Source: Crossaster papposus
Lineage: Eukaryota; Echinodermata; Asteroidea; Velatida; Solasteridae
Assembly (NCBI GenBank): GCA_037893245.1
Contig: JBAIAA010000648.1
Span: forward strand, 1,426,001 to 1,490,000
Length of the DNA: 64,000 bases
Direction: 5' to 3'
Each line of letters begins with the position of its first letter. Positions within the stretch are counted from its first letter, which is position 1. The position numbers and the translations under genes are program-made. This document shows positions 55,158-64,000 of this stretch, in pieces. Under the pieces are notes generated by a model that was not told the origin of the DNA, did no database searches, and saw only the letters and a program-made list of their open reading frames with translations.

Positions 55158-58100
55158 ACTACGAGGCGATGTGCGAGCTGGTTGCCAAGACTGCCGGGGA
55201 GACCGACGTCGTCTGCGTCCAGCAGCTCAACAGCAACAAATGGTTCTTCACCACCAAGACTGCAACGGCCAAATCCAAGATGCTTTAAGCCAGCTTGGCG
55301 GTCGGACAACAACGTGTAACGACTACACCAGTGTCCAAGAAGCTGGCTTACATCACAGTCCGTGACGCACCATTTGAACTAAGCGATGTCACCATCTCGT
55401 CGGCATTGTCTCCATACGGGAAGGTGTTCGGGGTGCGTCAGGGCCACTGGCAGCGTCACCTTGGGTGGGAAAACAGCCATCGACACGCACGGGTGGAGCT
55501 GAGTCGTCCTAACCCGCCCTATGTGCGTGTCGGTGGATTTCAACTGCGTGTGACGTACGACAACCAAGAACAGACATGCCCAGTTTACGGAGCGGTCGGC
55601 CACCTGGCCGCGGGGTGCCCTACAGTTGTGTGCTACAACTTTAATAAGCCCGGTCATCGTAGCCAAAAGTGTCCTGAACCGGTGAAATGTCGAATATGCG
55701 GGGTGACGGGGCACTACGCAGCACGGTGCCCCGTTCGTACGCCGGTCACCTGCGCGGTTCGACCCTCAACGACTCAGACAGCGACCCGCGGCCAGTGAGA
55801 CCGTTCAGACCACACTGGGCCTGTCTCGAACCTGCTACCACCGTGAATAAGACCCGGCACCCGCAGACGACTACCGCACCACCCCGGGATGCATCAGTCC
55901 GGCCCAAGACCCACCCCACCCTGGCACCCCGGACCACAGCACACCGGACCACGACAACCCACCCCAAGGAGACGACAACCCACCTAAAGGAGACGACAAG
56001 AACACTCCGAATTGTCCCAGCACCCCGCCGAAACGACCATCCACAGCAGGCACACCCGTCGCAGCTGTCACCAAGCCAGCCCGTACACCCAACATTCAAC
56101 ACCGAGTTGTACCCCGGCCATGGAGAGTTCCACAACGGACAGTGAGTCAGCTACATCAACGGCACCAACATTTCCGATTACTCCATGGCCTACCAACTGC
56201 GGAACTCGTCGGGTGTGCCCCGCGAACTACGAGGCGATGTGCGAGCTGGTTGCCAAGACTGCCGGGGAGACCGACGTCGTCTGCGTCCAGCAGCTCAACA
56301 GCAACAAATGGTTCTTCACCACCAAGACTGCAACGGCCAAATCCAAGATGCTTCAAGCCAGCTTGGCGGTCGGACAACAACGTGTAACGACTACACCAGT
56401 GTCCAAGAAGCTGGCTTACATCACAGTCCGTGACGCACCATTTGAACTAAGCGATGTCACCATCTCGTCGGCATTGTCTCCATACGGGAAGGTGTTCGGG
56501 GTGCGTCGGGGCCACTGGCAGCGTCACCTTGGGTGGGAAAACAGCCATCGACACGCACGGGTGGAGCTGAGTCGTCCTAACCCGCCCTATGTGCGTGTCG
56601 GTGGATTTCAACTGCGTGTGACGTACGACAACCAAGAACAGACATGCCCAGTTTACGGAGCGGTCGGCCACCTGGCCGCGGGGTGCCCTACAGTTGTGTG
56701 CTACAACTTTAATAAGCCCGGTCATCGTAGCCAAAAGTGTCCTGAACCGGTGAAATGTCGAATATGCGGGGTGACGGGGCACTACGCAGCACGGTGCCCC
56801 GTTCGTACGCCGGTCACCTGCGCGGTTCGACCCTCAACGACTCAGACAGCGACCCGCGGCCAGTGAGACCGTTCAGACCACACTGGGCCTGTCTCGAACC
56901 TGCTACCACCGTGAATAAGACCCGGCACCCGCAGACGACTACCGCACCACCCCGGGATGCATCAGTCCGGCCCAAGACCCACCCCACCCTGGCACCCCGG
57001 ACCACAGCACACCGGACCACGACAACCCACCCCAAGGAGACGACAACCCACCTAAAGGAGACGACAAGAACACTCCGAATTGTCCCAGCACCCCGCCGAA
57101 ACGACCATCCACAGCAGGCACACCCGTCGCAGCTGTCACCAAGCCAGCCCGTACACCCAACATTCAACACCGAGTTGTACCCCGGCCATGGAGAGTTCCA
57201 CAACGGACAGTGAGTCAGCTACATCAACGGCACCAACATTTCCAATTACTCCATGGCCTACCAACTGCGGAACTCGTCGGGTGTGCCCCGCGAACTACGA
57301 GGCGATGTGCGAGCTGGTTGCCAAGACTGCCGGGGAGACCGACGTCGTCTGCGTCCAGCAGCTCAACAGCAACAAATGGTTCTTCACCACCAAGACTGCA
57401 ACGGCCAAATCCAAGATGCTTCAAGCCAGCTTGGCGGTCGGACAACAACGTGTAACGACTACACCAGTGTCCAAGAAGCTGGCTTACATCACAGTCCGTG
57501 ACGCACCATTTGAACTAAGCGATGTCACCATCTCGTCGGCATTGTCTCCATACGGGAAGGTGTTCGGGGTGCGTCGGGGCCACTGGCAGCGTCACCTTGG
57601 GTGGGAAAACAGCCATCGACACGCACGGGTGGAGCTGAGTCGTCCTAACCCGCCCTATGTGCGTGTCGGTGGATTTCAACTGCGTGTGACGTACGACAAC
57701 CAAGAACAGACATGCCCAGTTTACGGAGCGGTCGGCCACCTGGCCGCGGGGTGCCCTACAGTTGTGTGCTACAACTTTAATAAGCCCGGTCATCGTAGCC
57801 AAAAGTGTCCTGAACCGGTGAAATGTCGAATATGCGGGGTGACGGGGCACTACGCAGCACGGTGCCCCGTTCGTACGCCGGTCACCTGCGCGGTTCGACC
57901 CTCAACGACTCAGACAGCGACCCGCGGCCAGTGAGACCGTTCAGACCACACTAGGCCTGTCTCGAACCTGCTACCACCGTGAATAAGACCCGGCACCCGC
58001 AGACGACTACCGCACCACCCCGGGATGCATCAGTCCGGCCCAAGACCCACCCCACCCCGGCACCCCGGACCACAGCACACCGGACCACGACAACCCACCC

Positions 58101-61100
58101 CAAGGAGACGACAACCCACCCAAAGGTGACGACAAGAACACTCCGAATTGTCCCAGCACCCCGCCGAAACGACCATCCACAGCAGGCACACCCGTCGCAG
58201 CTGTCACCAAGCCAGCCCGTACACCCAACATTCAACACCGAGTTGTACCCCGGCCATGGAGAGTTCCACAACGGACAGTGAGTCAGCTACATCAACGGCA
58301 CCAACATTTCCGATTACTCCATGGCCTACCAACTGCGGAACTCGTCGGGTGTGCCCCGCGAACTACGAGGCGATGTGCGAGCTGGTAGCCAAGACTGCCG
58401 GGGAGACCGACGTCGTCTGCGTCCAGCAGCTCAACAGCAACAAATGGTTTGTCACCACCAAGACTGCAGCGGCCAAATCCCAGATGCTTTAAGCCAGCCT
58501 GACGGTCGGACAACAACGTGTAACGACTACACCAGTGTCCAAGAAGCTGGCTTACATCACAGTCCGTGACGCACCCTTTGAACTAAGCGATGTCACCATC
58601 TCCTTGGCATTGTCTCCATACGGGAAGGTGTTCGGGATGCGTCGGGGCCACTGGCAGCGTCACCTTGGGTGGGAAAACAGCCATCGACACGCACGGGTGG
58701 AGCTGAATCGTCCTAACCCGTCCTATGTGCGTGTCGGTGGATTTCAACTGCGGGTGACATACGACAACCAAGAACAGACATGCTGAGTTTGCAGAGCGGT
58801 CGTCCACCTGGCCGCGAGGTGCCCTACAGTTGTGTGCTACAACTTTAATAAGCCCGGTCATCGTAGCCGAAAGTGTCCTGAACCGGTGAAATGTCGAATA
58901 TGCGGGGTGACGGGGCACTACGCAGCACGGTGCGCCCGTTCGTACGCCGGTCACCTGCGCGGTTCGACCCTCACCGACTCAGACAGCGACCCGCGGCCAG
59001 TGAGACCGTTCAGACCACCCTGGGCCTGTCTCAACCCTGATACCACCGTGAATGAGACCAGGCACCCGCAGACGACTACCGCACCACCCGGGATGCATCA
59101 GTCCGGCCCAAGACCCACCCCACCCCGGCACCCCGGACCACAGCACACCGGACCACGACAACCCACCCCAAGGAGACGACAACCCACCTAAAGGAGACGA
59201 CAAGAACACTCCGAATTGTCCCAGCACCCCGCCGAAACGACCATCCACAGCAGGCACACCCGTCGCAGCTGTCACCAAGCCAGCCCGTACACCCAACATT
59301 CAACACCGAGTTGTACCCCGGCCATGGAGAGTTCCACAACGGACAGTGAGTCAGCTACATCAACGGCACCAACATTTCCGATTACTCCATGGCCTACCAA
59401 CTGCGGAACTCGTCGGGTGTGCCCCGCGAACTACGAGGCGATGTGCGAGCTGGTTGCCAAGACTGCCGGGGAGACCGACGTCGTCTGCGTCCAGCAGCTC
59501 AACAGCAACAAGTGGTTCTTCACCACCAAGACTGCAACGGCCAAATCCAAGATGCTTCAAGCCAGCTTGGCGGTCGGACAACAACGTGTAACGACTACAC
59601 CAGTGTCCAAGAAGCTGGCTTACATCACAGTCCGTGACGCACCATTTGAACTAAGCGATGTCACCATCTCGTCGGCATTGTCTCCATACGGGAAGGTGTT
59701 CGGGGTGCGTCGGGGCCACTGGCAGCGTCACCTTGGGTGGGAAAACAGCCATCGACACGCACGGGTGGAGCTGAGCCGTCCTAACCCGCCCTATGTGCGT
59801 GTCGGTGGATTTCAACTGCGTGTGACGTACGACAACCAAGAACAGACATGCCCAGTTTACGGAGCGGTCGGCCACCTGGCCGCGGGGTGCCCTACAGTTG
59901 TGTGCTACAACTTTAATAAGCCCGGTCATCGTAGCCAAAAGTGTCCTGAACCGGTGAAATGTCGAATATGCGGGGTGACGGGGCACTACGCAGCACGGTG
60001 CCCCGTTCGTACGCCGGTCACCTGCGCGGTTCGACCCTCAACGACTCAGACAGCGACCCGCGGCCAGTGAGACCGTTCAGACCACACTGGGCCTGTCTCG
60101 AACCTGCTACCACCGTGAATAAGACCCGGCACCCGCAGACGACTACCGCACCACCCCGGGATGCATCAGTCCGGCCCAAGACCCACCCCACCCTGGCACC
60201 CCGGACCACAGCACACCGGACCACGACAACCCACCCCAAGGAGACGACAACCCACCTAAAGGAGACGACAAGAACACTCCGAATTGTCCCAGCACCCCGC
60301 CGAAACGACCATCCACAGCAGGCACACCCGTCGCAGCTGTCACCAAGCCAGCCCGTACACCCAACATTCAACACCGAGTTGTACCCCGGCCATGGAGAGT
60401 TCCACAACGGACAGTGAGTCAGCTACATCAACGGCACCAACATTTCCGATTACTCCATGGCCTACCAACTGCGGAACTCGTCGGGTGTGCCCCGCGAACT
60501 ACGAGGCGATGTGCGAGCTGGTAGCCAAGACTGCCGGGGAGACCGACGTCGTCTGCGTCCAGCAGCTCAACAGCAACAAATGGTTTGTCACCACCAAGAC
60601 TGCAGCGGCCAAATCCCAGATGCTTTAAGCCAGCCTGGCGGTCGGACAACAACGTGTAACGACTACACCAGTGTCCAAGAAGCTGGCTTACATCACAGTC
60701 CGTGACGCACCCTTTGAACTAAGCGATGTCACCATCTCCTTGGCATTGTCTACATACGGGAAGGTGTTCGGGATGCGTCGGGGCCACTGGCAGCGTCACC
60801 TTGGGTGGGAAAACAGCCATCGACACGCACGGGTGGAGCTGAATCGTCCTAACCCGTCCTATGTGCGTGTCGGTGGATTTCAACTGCGGGTGACGTACGA
60901 CAACCAAGAACAGACATGCCGAGTTTGCAGAGCGGTCGTCCACCTGGCCGCGAGGTGCCCTACAGTTGTGTGCTACAACTTTAATAAGCCCGGTCATCGT
61001 AGCCGAAAGTGTCCTGAACCGGTGAAATGTCGAATATGCGGGGTGACGGGGCACTACGCAGCACGGTGCGCCCGTTCGTACGCCGGTCACCTGCGCGGTT

Positions 61101-64000
61101 CGACCCTCACCGACTCAGACAGCGACCCGCGGCCAGTGAGACCGTTCAGACCACCCTGGGCCTGTCTCAACCCTGATACCACCGTGAATGAGACCAGGCA
61201 CCCGCAGACGACTACCGCACCACCCGGGATGCATCAGTCCGGCCCAAGACCCACCCCACACTGGCACCCCGGACCACAGCACACCGGACCACGACAACCC
61301 ACCCCAAGGAGACGACAACCCACCTAAAGGAGACGACAAGAACACTCCGAATTGTCCCAGCACCCCGCCGAAACGACCATCCACAGCAGGCACACCCGTC
61401 GCAGCTGTCACCAAGCCAGCCCGTACACCCAACATTCAACACCGAGTTGTACCCCGGCCATGGAGAGTTCCACAACGGACAGTGAGTCAGCTACATCAAC
61501 GGCACCAACATTTCCGATTACTCCATGGCCTACCAACTGCGGAACTCGTCGGGTGTGCCCCGCGAACTACGAGGCGATGTGCGAGCTGGTAGCCAAGACT
61601 GCCGGGGAGACCGACGTCGTCTGCGTCCAGCAGCTCAACAGCAACAAATGGTTTGTCACCACCAAGACTGCAGCGGCCAAATCCCAGATGCTTTAAGCCA
61701 GCCTGGCGGTCGGACAACAACGTGTAACGACTACACCAGTGTCCAAGAAGCTGGCTTACATCACAGTCCGTGACGCACCCTTTGAACTAAGCGATGTCAC
61801 CATCTCCTTGGCATTGTCTCCATACGGGAAGGTGTTCGGGATGCGTCGGGGCCACTGGCAGCGTCACCTTGGGTGGGAAAACAGCCATCGACACGCACGG
61901 GTGGAGCTGAATCGTCCTAACCCGTCCTATGTGCGTGTCGGTGGATTTCAACTGCGGGTGACATACGACAACCAAGAACAGACATGCCGAGTTTGCAGAG
62001 CGGTCGTCCACCTGGCCGCGAGGTGCCCTACAGTTGTGTGCTACAACTTTAATAAGCCCGGTCATCGTAGCCGAAAGTGTCCTGAACCGGTGAAATGTCG
62101 AATATGCGGGGTGACGGGGCACTACGCAGCACGGTGCGCCCGTTCGTACGCCGGTCACCTGCGCGGTTCGACCCTCACCGACTCAGACAGCGACCCGCGG
62201 CCAGTGAGACCGTTCAGACCACCCTGGGCCTGTCTCAACCCTGATACCACCGTGAATGAGACCAGGCACCCGCAGACGACTACCGCACCACCCGGGATGC
62301 ATCAGTCCGGCCCAAGACCCACCCCACACTGGCACCCCGGACCACAGCACACCGGACCACGACAACCCACCCCAAGAAGACGACAACCCACCTAAAGGAG
62401 ACGACAAGAACACTCCGAATTGTCCCAGCACCCCGCCGAAACGACCATCCACAGCAGGCACACCCGTCGCAGCTGTCACCAAGCCAGCCCGTACACCCAA
62501 CATTCAACACCGAGTTGTACCCCGGCCATGGAGAGTTCCACAACGGACAGTGAGTCAGCTACATCAACGGCACCAACATTTCCGATTACTCCATGGCCTA
62601 CCAACTGCGGAACTCGTCGGGTGTGCCCCGCGAACTACGAGGCGATGTGCGAGCTGGTTGCCAAGACTGCCGGGGAGACCGACGTCGTCTGCGTCCAGCA
62701 GCGCAACAGCAACAAATGGTTCTTCACCACCAAGACTGCAACGGCCAAATCCAAGATGCTTCAAGCCAGCTTGGCGGTCGGACAACAACGTGTAACGACT
62801 ACACCAGTGTCCAAGAAGCTGGCTTACATCACAGTCCGTGACGCACCATTTGAACTAAGCGATGTCACCATCTCGTCGGCATTGTCTCCATACGGGAAGG
62901 TGTTCGGGGTGCGTCGGGGCCACTGGCAGCGTCACCTTGGGTGGGAAAACAGCCATCGACACGCACGGGTGGAGCTGAGTCGTCCTAACCCGCCCTATGT
63001 GCGTGTCGGTGGATTTCAACTGCGTGTGACGTACGACAACCAAGAACAGACATGCCCAGTTTACGGAGGGGTCGGCCACCTGGCCGCGGGGTGCCCTACA
63101 GTTGTGTGCTACAACTTTAATAAGCCCGGTCATCGTAGCCAAAAGTGTCCTGAACCGGTGAAATGTCGAATATGCGGGGTGACGGGGCACTACGCAGCAC
63201 GGTGCCCCGTTCGTACGCCGGTCACCTGCGCGGTTCGACCCTCAACGACTCAGACAGCGACCCGCGGCCAGTGAGACCGTTCAGACCACACTGGGCCTGT
63301 CTCGAACCTGCTACCACCGTGAATAAGACCCGGCACCCGCAGACGACTACCGCACCACCCCGGGATGCATCAGTCTGGCCCAAGACCCACCCCACCCTGG
63401 CACCCCGGACCACAGCACACCGGACCACGACAACCCACCCCAAGGAGACGACAACCCACCTAAAGGAGACGACAAGAACACTCCGAATTGTCCCAGCACC
63501 CCGCCGAAACGACCATCCACAGCAGGCACACCCGTCGCAGCTGTCACCAAGCCAGCCCGTACACCCAACATTCAACACCGAGTTGTACCCCGGCCATGGA
63601 GAGTTCCACAACGGATAGTGAGTCAGCTACATCAACGGCACCAACATTTCCGATTACTCCATGGCCTACCAACTGCGGAACTCGTCGGGTGTGCCCCGCG
63701 AACTACGAGGCGATGTGCGAGCTGGTTGCCAAGACTGCCGGGGAGACCGACGTCGTCTGCGTCCAGCAGCTCAACAGCAACAAATGGTTCTTCACCACCA
63801 AGACTGCAACAGCCAAATCCAAGATGCTTCAAGCCAGCTTGGCGGTCGGACAACAACGTGTAACGACTACACCAGTGTCCAAGAAGCTGGCTTACATCAC
63901 AGTCCGTGACGCACCATTTGAACTAAGCGATGTCACCATCTCGTCGGCATTGTCTCCATACGGGAAGGTGTTCGGGGTGCGTCGGGGCCACTGGCAGCGT
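55158..64000 (+). repeat. Right-hand part of the array, U19-U27, accumulating shared stop codons
   Basis: Class order B B B A B A A B B. The tail variant 'acctaaagg' (TAA in the native frame) is present in most of these units, and all class A units here (U22, U24, U25) carry the TAA after QML; U22 also has TGA in knuckle 1. The same stops recur in unit after unit, so they spread by copying and did not arise independently. The array runs on past the window end. Confidence 0.8.

Larger units (their letters stand above)
36253..64000 (+). repeat. Tandem array of a 1067/1068-bp unit derived from LINE ORF1; 26 full copies plus a partial copy
   Basis: Units start (at 'actacgaggcg') at 36253, 37271, 38075, 39142, 40210, 41277, 42344, 43412, 44479, 45547, 46615, 47683, 48750, 49818, 50886, 51954, 53022, 54090, 55158, 56226, 57294, 58362, 59430, 60498, 61566, 62634 and 63702 (cut by the window end). 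From U11 onward nearly all are exactly 1068 bp = 356 codons. Each unit encodes an RRM-like ORF1 domain (offset about 10-410: WFVTTKTAAAK, AYITVRDAPFELSDV, SPYGKVFG, YVRVGGFQLRVTYD), three CCHC knuckles (offset about 419-570) and a Pro/Thr/Arg-rich tail with a 21-bp internal repeat. Two classes occur. Class A has SQML, GMRR, PSYVRV and CRVCRAVVHLAARC. Class B has SKML, GVRR, PPYVRV and CPVYGAVGHLAAGC. From U3 the order is B A B A A B A B A B A A B A B A B B B A B A A B B. Units differ by only a few percent by eye. Confidence 0.95.

Noticed and set aside
38034-63909. 82-codon plus-strand frames (MAYHLRNSSG or MAYQLRN...) in every unit
   Set aside because: They overlap the native RRM-like frame in another phase and resemble no protein; useful only as position markers.
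36791-64000. Many minus-strand frames of 74-129 codons repeating across the array
   Set aside because: They recur at one fixed offset per unit, opposite the ORF1 frame, have low-complexity Gly/Val/Trp composition and no domain; they are shadows of the GC-rich coding strand.
36253-64000. CRISPR-like regular repetition
   Set aside because: The units are 1 kb and contiguous, with no spacers, and the context is a eukaryotic genome.

Overview
This is metazoan nuclear DNA, most likely from a marine invertebrate deuterostome. The evidence is split coding remnants, many retrotransposons and MITEs, replication-dependent histone genes with metazoan 3' stem-loops, and AT-rich non-coding flanks. The H2B N-terminus (MAPKVSGK, then [11 protein letters not shown]) resembles echinoderm H2B as I remember it. 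That placement is an inference, not a search result. I see no intact cellular gene that is clearly functional.

Layout. 0-6 kb: mostly non-coding, with a frame-broken minus-strand coding remnant (about 0.77-1.17 kb), a LINE RT scrap (1.8-2.1 kb) and a PNMA/gag-like pseudogene lying between two copies of a direct repeat (2.3-4.0 kb). 6.3-9.8 kb: a CR1/L2-group LINE with a complete 1070-codon endonuclease-RT ORF. 10-16.5 kb: hairpins, tandem repeats, two MITE families with TTAA target sites, and a 1005-bp fold-back element with TA target duplications. 17.3-23.4 kb: a decayed tyrosine-recombinase (DIRS/Ngaro-type) retrotransposon (gag, RT, RNase H, recombinase, SGNH hydrolase), itself interrupted by a 5'-truncated LINE and a 272-bp MITE. 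24.5-24.9 kb: a HECT C-lobe-like exon on the minus strand. 26.4-28.0 kb: the C-terminal end of a Tx1/L1-like RT. 28.9-34.4 kb: an orphan H4-H3-H2B histone cluster, all three genes broken; H2B is split by a CR1-type LINE whose ORF1 carries an esterase domain.

36.1-64 kb (to the window end): the most unusual region. A 35-nt piece matching the 5' end of U2 snRNA is followed within 10 bp by the start of a LINE ORF1 (RRM-like plus three CCHC knuckles). An internal 1067/1068-bp segment of that ORF1 is then repeated head-to-tail, 26 complete copies plus a partial one. The usual period of 1068 bp is exactly 356 codons, so reading frames can run from one unit into the next (up to 748 aa). Two monomer classes alternate, and larger blocks (about 2135 and 5339 bp) are themselves duplicated. 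This looks like a satellite born from the coding sequence of a U2-associated retrotransposon.
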